Positions 44,035-55,231 are shown, counted from the first letter of the stretch. The stretch: DNA of 64,000 nt from Diploptera punctata (GCA_030220185.1 JASPKZ010007432.1:124001-188000), one strand, 5' to 3'. Notes: a model not told the origin generated them from the letters alone. Program-made: numbers and translations.

Positions 44035-44330
44035 TTCAATATAAGTGAAAATTGCTGAAACAACTGGAAAAACAAACAAAACTCACAGTATGGAAAACAA
44101 ATTTCCATTCAGAAAAATGGAGACTAATTATGAATTTTGAAGATCTTAGGATAAAGGATTTAATTGTGAGGTTTGTCTGCCCACCACCAGAGGAAAATAA
44201 TATACAATACATCCAATGGTTAACATAACAGTCACATACTAGTTGACAATGGTGAAAATGTTCACCATAACATGTTCAAATCAGAAAACAAAATAAGAGG
44301 TGAGGTGTAAATTTCTGATTCAATCTCTTA
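44035..44330 (+). mobile_element. PLE-13 3' remnant
   Basis: Frame LKQLEKQTKLTVWKTNFHSE then LIMNFEDLRIKDLIVRFVCP is the common PLE C-terminal tail (LTVWEK..). It is followed by a degraded ribozyme motif and 'aagaggtgaggtg'. Confidence 0.65.
44239..44283 (+). ncRNA. Degraded hammerhead-like motif, PLE-13
   Basis: Core TTGACAA plus T and perfect stem II GGTGAA/TTCACC, but ATAA replaces GAAA; stem III AAC/GTT, then C. Confidence 0.45.
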
Positions 44331-44376
44331 ATATTCTTCATTGTCCAGTCTAAACCACAATGCATAATGTGCTAAC

Positions 44377-44930
44377 AATGTAACAAATTATATTTGAAGA
44401 GAAAAATTTTCGCCTAGACTGAGACACGAACCTGGGACCCTTGGCTTTCCGGGCAAAGTGCTCTACCAACTGAGCTACTGAGGCGAGTTGTGATCTAGAC
44501 GCAAATTTTTCTCTTATATACGTTGTAATTCCCTTGTGCCAAATGCCAAAAAAATTTTTCTCTTCAAATATAATTTATCCTTCAATGAGAAGTGTTAAAT
44601 TAATAATAAAATCGTCAATAGAAGCCCTACTGGCTTTATAAAGTAGTGTTAAATTCCCAATAAATGTCTTCTTAACTAAGAAGCCGCCATTTGCAAAGAT
44701 AGAAGCTACGGTTTCAAGCATTTGGCGCGAGGGAATTACAACATATATAAGAGAAACATTTTTTTCTAGATCGCAACTCGCCTTGGTAGCTCAGTTGGTA
44801 GAGCACTTGGCCCGGAAAGCCAAGGGTCCTGGGTTCGAGTCTCGGTCTAGGCGAACATTTTTCTCTTCAAATATAATTTACTTTCAATGAGAAGTGTTAA
44901 ATTAATAATAAAATTGTCAATGTAACAAAT
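44377..44930. mobile_element. tRNA-bearing element, inverted pair, exact 12-bp TSD
   Basis: TSD AATGTAACAAAT at 44377-44388 and 44919-44930. A minus-strand unit (44389-about 44548) is followed by a plus-strand unit. The plus tRNA-like part (44780-44853) folds as a cloverleaf: D-arm AGCTCAGTTGGTAGAGC, anticodon stem TTGGC/GCCAA, T-arm CTGGG/CTCGG. U33 is C and the acceptor stem has a mismatch, so it is unlikely to be a working tRNA. Confidence 0.82.
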
Positions 44931-45013
44931 CTCTACTGGAAAGCTAGAGAGAAAATAAACTGCATCAATCTCTGCCATTGGATATATAAATATAAACAAT
45001 TAAATATACAAAC

Positions 45014-45193
45014 CTGTGGAAATTTTTGTCTTATAAATTTTGCTTGGTCTTGGTTTGACACTGTTGTATAAACAGTACATCCAAAGCTTAGAGCCAAAGT
45101 TATAGCAGCTTGTCCAATACTGGTCCATCCTGCATGTATCAACACTGACTCTCCAGAATTAATATTTGCTGTGAGAATCAGAGAATAGTATGC
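45014..45193 (-). CDS. FAS-like gene, exon 4 in window: ER Rossmann fold
   Basis: Exon of 180 bases, both ends in phase 0 (acceptor TTGCAG|GCATAC, donor CCACAG|GTTTGT). AYYSLILTANINSGESVLIH and GQAAITLALSFGCTVYTTV align without gaps to FAS ER. The nucleotide-binding motif, usually AGSGGVGQAA, reads AGWTSIGQAA: the first and last glycines are kept, but the middle positions carry W-T-S. The end, AKFIRQKFPQ, matches the conserved FPQ. It sits between exons whose phases fit exactly. Confidence 0.9.
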
Positions 45194-45252
45194 CTGCAAA
45201 ATGCAACTTTTAAACAGTCTTATACAAAGCAATCTTGTACAAAATTATATGC

Positions 45253-45283
<31 letters not shown>

Positions 45284-45284
<1 letters not shown>

Positions 45285-46037
45285 CAGGGTGTTGGTAAAA
45301 AACACCGACAATGGAGGAGAGGTGGTATATTGAGATATGTTGATCATTTTTTAATAAGGTACCCATGTCTGGAAAAGATGTGTTTTCACACTATGACTGT
45401 TAATTATGTCTCAAGAGTTCTATAAGTTGGATTTCAAGACTCAACACTTGACAATACTGTCACAGTCACATCACGTATCAAAATATCCACCTCCCATCTC
45501 ATTGCACAGTGTACATCAGCGGTGTAGTGATTGGCGCACACATTCAAATATGTCTCGTTTAAATTATTTCTGCAGCAGTGTGGATTCAGGCTATAAAATC
45601 CATACGTGACTCTACTGGAGTCATAAACATACTGTTTCATGTTATGATTTATCCATCATTGAGACTGTTTCATATCGCCCCATAAAAAGTATTTGAGAGG
45701 GTTAAGATCAGATATCTCTGAGGCCATAGGACTGTCCCCCTTGACATGAATACGTGGTATCCAAATGTCTTGTCACATTGGAATTGAAGTGAGCTGGGGC
45801 TCTGTCATGTTGCAGCCACATTCCATTATGAAGCCACGTATCACTAGTTCCACCTGTGAGGTGTTGTCAAGTAATGAGTCTTCAAATTCATCGAACTTAC
45901 ACCGATTTTGAGACATAATTAACTAGTCATAGTGTGAAAACACATCATTTCCGGACATGGGTACCTTATTAAAAACAATCAACATGTCTCAATATACTAC
46001 CTCACCTCCGTAGTCAGTGTCTTTTTGCAACACCCTC
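45284..46037 (-). mobile_element. Tc1-like DNA transposon, short copy with long TIRs
   Basis: Inserted in a (TA)n run. Inverted ends of about 110 bases start CAGGGTGTTG and continue with 'ggtatattgagatatgttga'-type text. The minus-strand interior has a decayed transposase C-terminus (IWIPRIHVKG, YFLWGDMKQ, MRWEVDILI). Related to 57930-60240. Confidence 0.75.
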
Positions 46038-46196
46038 TATATATATATATATATATACAGCTGAACCTGAGTTATACATACGTCAAAGTAAAGAGGAAAT
46101 AATATTTATAACTCAGATTTACTCACAAATTAAATTTAGATAATAAGTAACATTTTTAGCTTTTCTGATAGAATATAAATTAAGGTAATAATATAA

Positions 46197-47325
46197 CTAA
46201 TGATCAGTAGCGTGCGGTGGTCACAGCAATTACCCTAGCTGTATGACGAAAATGTACTTGTATCTTATGGTTTATAACAACTTATGTTCCAAATTGTTCA
46301 GTTCAGCAATAGTAAGAGCATTTATTATTATAAATGTGTTTCAAGAAACCTATCATAAAGTAGAGTATATAAAAAATAATATTTTATAATTCATACTTGT
46401 GTATGAATAATTCAATAAAACATGCAGTGATATTTAAAATGGCTCTGTAGAGTATATTATACAATCACTCAATTCCATTTTTAGTAATTTGACAAATCAT
46501 ATTTATCAGTAACACTAACTAAAACTCGTGAAAGCAAATTAATACTGCATTTGAAAAAACTCAGTGCCAATATTAAATTATTTCAACTGTTGATTTCCAC
46601 AGATAATATATACATGTTCACAATCATTCAATTGTTGAGTTATTCAATTAGATGATATAAATAAAGCTTCTTAAATTAATAGGTTGCTATAGCTGAAAAG
46701 TATACTACATAATTTGATTTTATATTGTTTCTCTGTGTTTTGTAAATGTACAACTTACATACATAAAATATTATGAATATAAAAATATTAATTCGAAAAA
46801 TTATATTATTGAGATACTTGTACTTTTCAAATCGTTGCAAATCAACCAATCGCATTTCTCATGTCGCATCAGCAAAGGAATGCTTCATGAATCAATAGAT
46901 TGAAACCTCAATCGACCTTATGGTTATCGATCGACTTGTATATTTCGCTTTCGAGTTGTGACATCAGGACCAACTAGCTGGTATTGAATGACTTTGTCAC
47001 AAGCTTTGTCTAGTGCAGCGATAACCCACTAGTGTGGGTTATCGATGGTTTATCAGTCACGTGTCGAAATACGCATACGTGAATTCATCTGTAATTTAGT
47101 AGCTAGTGTTAGAAGGGAAATGTGAACACAGGAAGCTCCGTCAAGCCGAATGCTATAGGTGACTGTTCACAAAGGCGGGAAATTTGAAATGTAATGTTCA
47201 CATGTAATTGATTTGAATGAAATTTGGTAAATCTATTAGTTTATTTTAATCTAAAATTATGAATACAGTAATTATTCCAGCAGTGCTGGGGTAGCTGGGG
47301 TTGAATGCACGCCACTGCTAATGAT
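46197..47325. mobile_element. hAT-type non-autonomous element
   Basis: Exact 8-bp TSD CTAATGAT at 46197-46204 and 47318-47325. Ends CAGTAGCGTGC and, inverted, CAGTGGCGTGC. The 1113-bp interior has no transposase frame; a palindrome 'taacccactagtgtgggtta' lies near 47030. Confidence 0.75.
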
Positions 47326-47329
47326 ATAT

Positions 47330-47460
47330 ATATCGTGAAAACAGCTGATGATGGTGATAAGAAATTGCCAATACTGCAGTGCTGTATTTAAAGAAATATA
47401 GAAGTATGAGGTATGAAATAATCACGATTAATTTAATTTTTAATGATATATAAGTTTATT
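47330..47460 (+). mobile_element. PLE-15 3' tip with hammerhead-like motif
   Basis: At 47339-47378: stem I CAG/CTG, core CTGATGA, extra T, short weak stem II, GAAA, stem III ATT/AAT with loop GCC, triplet ATA. Then GTATGAGGTATG follows in the usual position. Confidence 0.5.
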
Positions 47461-47817
47461 AGATTTACACAAATACTTTTCTAAGTGCAAAAATTCTTTT
47501 AATTAGTGACAGTACTGATGTATTTAGTATAGTACTTTTTCAAACTGAATTAAAATTCCACAAGAAAAAAACATAAAGTTACCGCAAATATAATATAGAA
47601 CCATGAATTGGCTTATGATAAAATCATATTAAAACAGGAGGCCTATATTCTTAGAACTTCACATAAAAACAAGAACAATAAAAAGATATATAAATAATTA
47701 ATCAAAACCAACAAAAATGAAAAGATTGAATATGGTAACAAATCAGGTATTTATCAAATTGATTGTAATGACAATTTGGGAGAATATTTACATCTGCAAG
47801 AATAAGAAGAAAACCAT

Positions 47818-48155
47818 CCGATTGAGGGTCTTTCCACTTTTCAGTGGTTGCCCTTTTACCAGCCGCCTGCTGGCCCTTCACATCCACATGTGTCAATCAC
47901 AGAGGTAGATGATCAACAGCCAGTGTAGGGGTGACATGTGGTTAGCATGTCGAGTCCCCCAGCCATTATAGCTGGTTCCTCAACCTGGAGCCGCTACTTA
48001 TTGTAGCTACCCAATTGCCTCACGATGCTGGGTGGGCACCGGTCCCATACTGGCCAAAATACCATGAGAAAATTTCTTCCCCCATGGAGACTTGAACCAG
48101 CGCAAGTCCCGTAGCTCTGCGCCAAGGCTTCCTACCTTAACCGCTCGGCTACATT
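47818..48155 (-). mobile_element. tRNA-derived SINE (family S2)
   Basis: Reverse complement of 34645-34990; head at the right end ('ttaaccgctcggc'). Confidence 0.85.
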
Positions 48156-48266
48156 TTGAAATTCCTGAAGAAAAAGAAAAAAAAATTATTTGGATGTTCA
48201 ACGTTCAGCCAGCAGAGGGAGCAGAAATCAACCTACAGGATGAACAACCACAAAACAACAGTTGGA

Positions 48267-48311
48267 ATGCATCGACAATGTCGAGCAAAAGCAGTGAAAC
48301 CCGGTCTGCAT
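48267..48311 (+). ncRNA. Hammerhead-like motif, PLE-4
   Basis: Stem I ATGCA/TGCAT, core TCGACAA plus T, decayed stem II, GAAA, stem III AC/GT, triplet GTC. It overlaps the ORF end. Confidence 0.6.
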
Positions 48312-48359
48312 AAAAATCAAGAAATATAAGATGAGTCAAAATAACCAACTAATAAATAA

Positions 48360-48894
48360 AAAGATTATTTATCACTTTTATTGGAAGAAATCACTATGAG
48401 GTTTAATTTAACTTATATAAAAAGATACTAAAATTTTCATCTTGGCCCTGGTTCAAAGAAATCAAATATTTTGGCTAGTTGGCCTAATACTTTCACAGAT
48501 GATGATGATGCTTTTTTCTTGCATTAAGTGCATATACCTCATTTTCGAAACTTATTAATGCATTCAAATGTTTTTAATTACAACTTGTTGTGCTAATGTA
48601 ATGTGTACACATATTGATTGCACTTCATACTTCACTCAGTCTAGGTGTTTCACAAGTCAGGTTGTCACCTGGATAATTATCACCTCTCTTATACATTTCA
48701 TTATGTACTTTTAATTTTGTGATTGTTTCAAGGAAAGTATGTCTCATGTTCAGAACATCTGCACTTACTGGGTTGGATCTTTTTATCATGTATTTTTATT
48801 TGACTGATTATTCCCATGGAAATGAACATCATATTAGAAACAAATGTATCCATATGTAGAAACAAATGTATACAAATACGAGATGTAAAAAAGT
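48360..48894. other. AT-rich, nothing beyond a PLE leader patch
   Basis: Leader-like GGAAGAAATCACTATGAGGT near 48384; otherwise no exon or element recognised. Confidence 0.4.
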
Positions 48895-49195
48895 AAAGTG
48901 ATCCCACAACAGGCCAGGAGGCCCTTGGGGTAGTAGGAGGTTAAGGCGCCCACTTTTTCTAGACAATCAGCACTTTGTCAGCCGGGTTGTCAGCCCTGCA
49001 TGACGGCCGCCTTTACCCCCAGAACAAGCATCTGGTACTCATTTCCGTTAGAGGCTGAGTCGACCCCAGGGCCATAGTGCCGCCAGAGGGTTTGGGTCAG
49101 TTTAAAAATCCTGACCCCAACAGGACTTAAACCCTCGACCCTCCGGCTTGTAGATCAGTGCCTTAACCACTACGCTACAGCATGCCCCCACAAAT
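48895..49195 (-). mobile_element. tRNA-derived SINE (family S3)
   Basis: Minus-strand head GCGTAGTGGTTAAGGCACTG (A box) and GGGTTTAAGTCCTG (B box), with a GC-rich body including 'ggccgcctttacccccagaa'. Confidence 0.75.
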
Positions 49196-49719
49196 ATGAG
49201 ATGAGTCATCATTAATTTAATTCCTATTATTTAAAATAAACCTCATAGTATCACTTCCTTTAAATATTAAAAAAAAAGTATCCATCTTTAACTGTCTTTA
49301 TCTTTTGAAATAAACCGCACATTCTGCTGGACGTTGCTGCTACTGTCATTGTAAATGGAGTTTGGCTACCAGCCTTTATTGTCATGCCCCCTATGTTATC
49401 TCTTGTTTAACAAACTCACCACATGTGGTATTGACATCTATTTTAAAAGTACAATGTTTGTATTCCTTGGTTACGTACAACTCAGATATCCTTTATAATT
49501 TTGATACATATACTATTAGTTCATCATATAACTATTATTCATCACAAGAACTCATTTCTTCCTTTAGCAGTAGACTTTTTATTTGTCAATGTATAGCTTC
49601 TTTTAAAATAAATTTAAATCTCCTTCTTTAGTAATTAGTCTTTCTAAGATTAATGGTTACCACCCTTTTGCTTTTCTAATAATACCAGTATCAATTTTAT
49701 TCATTTTCAGGCAATGTGC
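49196..49719. other. PLE tip remnant then unassigned sequence
   Basis: 49198-49262 shows 'atgagatgagtcatcattaa' followed by a reversed leader ('aacctcatagtatcacttcc'). The rest, to 49719, has no recognised feature. Confidence 0.4.
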
Positions 49720-49870
49720 ATAAATCTATTTATATTTATGAATGAGTTGGAGAAAATGTTTTTAATATCTCACCTCATAAAGTTGCATGTTTTCACGAAA
49801 CTGGTTTCAAAAGTATAATTTTACTCCAACTGACTATTTATATACCAATTATTTTTTATGTTATGTACCA
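49720..49870 (-). mobile_element. PLE-10 3' tip
   Basis: 'gaatgagttggagaaaatgt', 'tcacctcataaagttgcatg' and 'ttcacgaaactggtttcaaa' match the copy at 62780-62900. Its ribozyme motif is degraded. Confidence 0.55.
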
Positions 49871-49958
49871 TTCAATTTTTCTCTTAACATAATTTTTTTC
49901 GTAAATTAATGAGTTATTTTTTACATCTTACCTCATATTTTATGTTTTCTTCAAATAT

Positions 49959-50000
49959 GGGAACTAGTTTTCAAGAGAAACATCTCTCTCATTTTCAACC
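49959..50000 (-). ncRNA. Hammerhead-like motif, PLE-6 left arm
   Basis: TTGAAAA-T-GAGAG, then a degraded junction and GAAAAC, stem III AAC/GTT. Confidence 0.5.
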
Positions 50001-50012
50001 AACATTATGAAT

Positions 50013-50056
50013 CGGTTGAAAATGAGAGAGGTGTTTCTCTTGAAAACTAGTTCCCG
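50013..50056 (+). ncRNA. Hammerhead-like motif, PLE-6 right arm
   Basis: Stem I CGG/CCG, core TTGAAAA, extra T, stem II GAGAG/CTCTT, GAAA, stem III AAC/GTT around TA, then C. Stem II pairs A-T where the 30606 copy has G-T. Confidence 0.65.
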
Positions 50057-50277
50057 TGTTTAAAGAAAACATGAAATATGAGGTAAGATGTAAAAAATGA
50101 CTCATTACTTTACGAATTAAGAACCTCATAATATTTCTCATATTTAACTATGAATAATTTTTTTTTACTGGTTAAATGGCCTTGACTCTATGGGTTTAAA
50201 TAAATAATAATGATTATTATTAATATATTATTTTTATTACTTTTTTTAGGAATTAACACTATATGGTATTATTTATT

Positions 50278-51606
50278 TACCATACATCTTGGCAGATAAG
50301 ACGATAGTTGAACCATAAAAAAAAGCCCCCAAAATCCAGGGTTGTCTTATAGGACAGATACAAAAAAAATAGATTGAAATTTATATACATTAAAACCATT
50401 ATAAAATGAAAAAATAACTCACCAATGTATTTAAAATCCTGTAAAATCATCACATTCATCATCATCATCGGCAAATAACTCCTTAAGTACATCCTCTCTT
50501 CATTGTTGAGAAGAGCTCGCCATATGGGTCCCATTCTGTATCTAGCGAGTCGATTTCCGCTTATCATCAGTATCCCATAACAAATTGTCCTCAGTGCCAT
50601 CCATAGCATTAGGAATCCCACACTTTTTGAAGGATTTGATCACTGTTTCCACTTTCACTTTTTCCCATGATTTGATTACGAAATCACACAACACATCAAG
50701 TGACACAGCCCGCATAGCTCCACTTCTCGAATACGATTTTTCACCACTCATCATTCAGTTATTCCATTGTTCACGCATGTGATCTTTGAATGGTCTACTC
50801 AGAGAGACTCTTTATCAATTTTCTGATGTTTACACTTAGGATAAAATAATAACAATTACTTGAACACACGACACACAAATAACAATGCAACCACTGATTG
50901 CAACTGACGTAATGATGCGTGGTGACAAACCGATCAGTTGACATGTGGGGGAGAACTGTTAGAGATTTAGTGAATCCCCATTAGTTACAGCTACTATCAA
51001 ACCAGTCCTGAAAACATCCTGTTATTCAATTCTTTTGCAGTCTGTTTTGTGTAGTAAATAAACATGGACATTATTGCTTATATTGCATTGTTTCTCTTAA
51101 TAATTAATATAGTGTTATTATTACTATGCATGATGCAAAGGGCACTGTATAACATTTAAACATGCAGATAACATATCTTTGTGTTTGATAGTAGCGTAAC
51201 AAGAAATTTCTCACGCGGCAAGTCTTCCTTCCTTATCATAACAATCTCCTTTCCCCTGTACCGCCTTCCATGTGACAGGTCTCATCCCTCGTGCTAGTAC
51301 AACTTATCGAAAGTGTAGCAGTGTTGCCGGTTGAATGAAAATAAAATGTACTTATTTATCATAATGAGGGGTTAAAATATTAACAATATATAACATAAAA
51401 TTTAATTTGAAAAATTACGAATACGGTAATTTTGTATATGCTTTACAGTAAGCTAGTAATGATCGCTGATCTAAACTAAATTCATAGGCCGTTGATAGTT
51501 TGTGGGTCATCTTATAGAACAGATATATGCTAAAACTATAAAACTTTGACAAAAATCTATACCTCGTCTTATCTGAAGGTTGCCTTATCTGCCGAGATAT
51601 ACGGTA
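50278..51606 (-). pseudogene. pogo-like DNA transposon, decayed
   Basis: Ends TACCATACATCTTGGCAGAT and, inverted, TACCGTATATCTCGGCAGAT. The minus strand encodes the C-terminal part of a pogo DDE transposase: KSYSRSGAMRAVSLDVLCDF, then IKSWEKVKVETVIKSFKKCG and IPNAMDGTEDNLLWD (50754-50560). The remainder is non-coding, and a (CATCAT) run lies near 50455. Its right end lies 47 bases from the FAS exon donor at 51654. Confidence 0.75.
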
Positions 51607-51653
51607 TGTACATAAATTATATTTTTAATTAATTGACAGAATAATAAACTTAC

Positions 51654-51839
51654 AGTGGCATATGCTAGAGGCACAGTAGCTGCTTCTTCTAAGCTCCAAC
51701 AGCTTGGTATTTCCCATGTAAGATGTTTAACTTTACTGAAGTTCTCAGCTGAATCTTCAGATTTGCAAGCTACACCCATATATCTCTTTCCATCAGAACT
51801 TTTTCCAGAAAACTCAATCAAACCAATTTGTTTATCAAC
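51654..51839 (-). CDS. FAS-like gene, exon 3 in window: ER N-terminal lobe
   Basis: Exon of 186 bases, both ends in phase 0 (acceptor TAATAG|GTTGAT, donor GCCACT|GTAAGT), 62 residues. IGLIEFSGKSSDGKRYMGVA matches the conserved FAS E-[FY]-SG-x..GRR-VMG segment, and WEIPSCWSLEEAATVPLAYA matches W.VP..W.LEEAATVP..Y. The ER N-lobe strands and the loop leading to the nucleotide-binding lobe are therefore intact. This is the best conserved exon in the window. Confidence 0.92.
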
Positions 51840-51969
51840 CTATTAAAATTAAGACAATACATATACTGATTACATTCAGTCCATCATTTCAATCAATCAA
51901 TATAATAATAAACTGAGAATTACTGAAAATTATGAAATACATGGATCAACAGATAGAATATATACACTG

Positions 51970-52024
51970 TTACTTATTTTAGGAATTCACACTATGAGAT
52001 ATATTCATTTAGGTGAGTGATAAA
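51970..52024 (+). repeat. PLE leader and tip remnant
   Basis: TTTAGGAATTCACACTATGA then GATATATTC, followed by 'taggtgagtgataaaaa'; a leader joined to a donor-like PLE tip. Confidence 0.45.
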
Positions 52025-53222
52025 AATATTCTACCTAAATATACATTGTTATTTGCAGATGACCAGATTATAATTGCTCAAGAATATGAGGACATGGAGT
52101 TTTGTCCAGAAAATTATTGAACGAATACAATAACTGGGGTTTGAAAATAAATTTAGAAAAAAACATTTTATATGTGATGTGGAGCCAAAACCGAAAATTT
52201 AATATTAGAAGATCAAAAGGGGTATATTAGAGGATGTGAAGAAGTGGGAGTAAAAGTAGATAAAGAGGATAAACAAGAAAGTGATATTAAGAACATAATA
52301 AATAAAGGTAGAGCAATAACAGCAATGATGAATGGAGTCTTACGGAACAGACATATAACCAGAAAAAATAAGTTACAATATATATAATTCAATAGTGAGA
52401 ACCACTGTCACATATGCAGCTGAAGTTTGGAAATTCAACAAAAACTTATGCAGATGGAAATGGATTTCTTGAGGAGAGCAGCAAGATGTTCAAAATTAGA
52501 AAAAATAAGAAATACTGTCATATGAGAAAAACTGAATATTAGATCATGTTTAAAGAGAAAAATTATACGCTCAGACCGGGACTTGAACCCGGGACCCTTG
52601 GTTTTCTAGTCCAAGTGCTCTACCATTTGAGCTACCTGAGCAAGTACCGATCTAAACGCAAATCCCTCTCTATATACGTGGAAATTCCCACCCCAAATGC
52701 TTTGAAGCCTTTGCTTCTATCTTTGCAAATGGCGGCTCCTATATTAAGAAGACATATTTGGGAATTATACATTACATTATAAATGCCAGTACGGCTATTT
52801 TCGATGTTTTTATTATTAATTTCATACATCTCAGTGATGGATAAATCATGTTTAAAGAGAAAAATTATACGCTCAGACCGGGACTTGAACCCGGGACAAG
52901 TCCCGGTCTGAGCGTATAATTTTTCTCTTTAAACATGATTTATCCATCACTGAGATGTATGAAATTAATAATAAAAACATTGAATATTAGATATTCAATA
53001 GTATTCAGTAGTAGATTATATAAGATATACGCAATTAAATTGGTAGGGGCACATACAATGAATGCAAGAAGAAAGGTTACCCAGGGAAACATTGGAATGG
53101 TATTCACCTGGAAGAAGAAGGAGAGGAAGACCTCAAAACTCGTGAATACAAGAAATAAGAACTGGAATGAGAACAAGGGGACTGGAGGACATGGAGTGGA
53201 TGGACAGAGATGAGTGGAGAAG
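52025..53222 (+). mobile_element. RTE-like LINE fragment split by a tRNA element
   Basis: LPKYTLLFADDQIIIAQEYE near 52030 (RT FADD motif) and KINLEKNILYVMW. After the insertion at 52545-52980 the tail continues (52995-53213: VGAHTMNARRKVTQGNIGMV). Frameshifted. Confidence 0.7.
52533..52992 (-). mobile_element. tRNA-bearing composite (tandem + foldback), exact 12-bp TSD
   Basis: TSD TGAATATTAGAT at 52533-52544 and 52981-52992. On the plus strand: a full minus unit (tRNA-like at about 52570-52645), its body and tail, then a second tRNA T-arm half. The second half folds back at 52896 into an exact inverted copy ending 'ttaataataaaaacat'. Confidence 0.88.
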
Positions 53223-53399
53223 AAAAATAAAACTTTAGGCACAGAAAGATGTGTAAACATTAAAATTCTGTATATAAATAAAAAAAATTACTGAAATTGA
53301 TTTCTTAAGAAGCAGAAAATTGAGAATAGAAAGAATAAGGAAATAATTATAATAATAAAAGTGGAAAAACACATAAATGCAATAGCGGAAACAAAAAGA

Positions 53400-53738
53400 C
53401 TATATCCATCCATCCATATTAATTCTGCCCGAGGGAAGGTCTTTCACTGCAATCATAAAATGTTCATGCTATGCTTTGCAGCTTTACTAGGGAATTATAA
53501 GAGTGGTAGCTTCCTGTTGCCTTCCACACCCATGAAGAAAGATAATGATAAGGACGATGATGATGGCCAGATGATTTTCAGGGATCATTGGGCCCTAAGC
53601 TTCCTGACATTTGTCTTATGGGTGATAAAAAAACCCCGAAAAAAGCTCACCCAGGAGCCTGTCCCGACCAGGAATTGAACCAGGACCTGCTGTGTGACAA
53701 GGTAGCATGCTACTTCGAGACCACAGCAGTGGACCAAA
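53400..53738 (-). mobile_element. tRNA-derived SINE (S1-like, chimeric 3' part)
   Basis: Right part matches S1 ('cctgtcccgaccaggaattg' head). Left part matches the body of 12900-13040 in reverse ('attctgcccgagggaaggtc'). Confidence 0.7.
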
Positions 53739-53794
53739 AAGACTACAATGATATGGATATGTAAATAGAGTGGAAAGGGAAAGGATCCTTAAAT

Positions 53795-53974
53795 GAATAC
53801 ATAATTGATACAATGAATGAATGAGTCGCTTCTTATCTTACCTCATACTTTATGTTTCTTTAAACACGGGAACTGCAGTTTTTAAGAGGAGTCTTTTCAG
53901 CTGCTCATTCATTCATTGAATTAAGAACCTCGTAATGTTATTTCCCATATTTAACTATGAATACATAATTGATA
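53795..53974. mobile_element. PLE-6 mini foldback, 16-bp TSD
   Basis: TSD GAATACATAATTGATA at 53795-53810 and 53959-53974. 148 bp, with reversed leader near 53930-53955 and short arms. Confidence 0.85.
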
Positions 53975-54194
53975 ACTGAATGGAAAGAGGCAATGTAGTA
54001 GACCAAAGAATAGTTGGTGGAACAAAGGGTTTAATATTTTATGTTAAATGTTGGTCTATCAGAAAAAGATGCACAGGATAGAAATATTGGAAGAAAAAAG
54101 TTAATGCAAATTGTATTGCTACATTATGTAACAAATTGTTCGATTGATAAGAAACTTTTGTATTAAGGAACAACTATTTAAAAAAAACATATAT

Positions 54195-54295
54195 TTACTG
54201 ATGTTTTGATAGCTCAGTCAGTAGAGCATTGGTCTAGAAAGCCTCCTGGGTTCAAGTCCCAGTCTGAGCGTATAACTTTTCTCTTCAAATATGAT
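54195..54295 (+). mobile_element. tRNA-bearing element fragment
   Basis: 'tagctcagtcagtagagcat' and 'gggttcaagtcccagtctga' with the 'tctcttcaaatatga' tail start. The variable region is shortened. Confidence 0.6.
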
Positions 54296-54575
54296 ATATA
54301 TTGATATTTAAAAAAGTCAGAGGCAGTGAATTTTTTTTCCAAATAAAATTACTTTATCGCAAAAGTATCAATTACCACATAAAACTAATTCCAAAAAAAA
54401 AACCCAGTTTTACTCACAATACAATTTTTTCATAACAAATTTTTATTAATCCTTTGAAAATGGAATTTCTAGATACATAAATCACAATTAATATAAATCA
54501 GGCTTCAGCAGGACCTACTATCTGGCCAAGTTTTCTTAAATATCCGCATTTAATTAAACAGAACAAAAATCAAAT

Positions 54576-54799
54576 AATCAAATCTTATATTTGAAGAGAA
54601 AAATTTTCGCCTAGACCGGGACTCGAACCCGGGACCCTTGGCTTTCCGGGCCAAGTGCTCTACCAACTGAGCTACCGAGGCGAGTTACGATCTAGACGCA
54701 AATTTTTCTCTTATGTACGTTGTAATTTTTCTCTTCAAATATAATTTATCCTTCAATGAGAAGTGTTAAATTAATAATAAAATCGTCAATCAAATCTTA
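54576..54799 (-). mobile_element. tRNA-bearing element with exact 12-bp TSD
   Basis: TSD AATCAAATCTTA at 54576-54587 and 54788-54799. The tRNA-like unit (about 54609-54685, minus) is joined by deletion to an inverted tail. Confidence 0.85.
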
Positions 54800-55231
54800 A
54801 CTTGTTATCATTGAAGATAATATTTGCTCAAATAAAATTTGCTGCTGCCAGTATCATTTAAATAATATTTAAATGCATATTCCTGCTTAAAATATAAGTA
54901 TTTTTAAGAGTGTAAATCATAGGCTTACTTTTTCTCTTCTGGTGAACAATTTTATAAAACTGATGGCATAATACATATATATATATTGAAAATGTTCTAG
55001 CAGGTTGGTTAAGTTTTTTAGATTGATTCATGATGGAGGCAGAAGTATTAAACTGGCTTAAACCTACTAGTAGCACTATGACCTTGGGATCAACGCAATG
55101 ATGATAAGAATTTATTATTTCTATTTTCTCATAATTATAATTTCTATTGTGTACCTTTGTTTGTTTACTTGATAAAAATGTTGTAATTAAATTTGCCATG
55201 GTTTTATTTAAATTAATATTGGAAAGTAAAC

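Larger units (their letters stand above)
47690..48360 (+). mobile_element. PLE-4 copy split by a SINE
   Basis: NKSGIYQIDCNDN (about 47740) is joined by internal deletion to the tail NLGEYLHLQE. After the SINE S2 (47818-48155) it continues FEIPEEKEKKIIWMFNVQPA to the ribozyme motif and AATATAAGATGAGTC. A reversed-sense leader-like motif lies at about 48383-48403. Confidence 0.7.
49886..50165. mobile_element. PLE-6 foldback
   Basis: Near-perfect arms (about 49900-50005 and 50010-50115) centred near 50007; reversed leader at about 50120-50150. TSD-like ATAATTTTTTT on both sides (about 49888 and 50154). Confidence 0.8.

Noticed and set aside
44780..44853. Functional tRNA gene (anticodon GGA by position)
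   Set aside because: Repeated many times with inverted flanks, C at the invariant U33, an acceptor mismatch and no long variable arm as tRNA-Ser would need. Treated as part of a mobile element.
53100..53213. Separate lysine-rich gene
   Set aside because: It continues the LINE tail after removal of the tRNA element with its 12-bp TSD.
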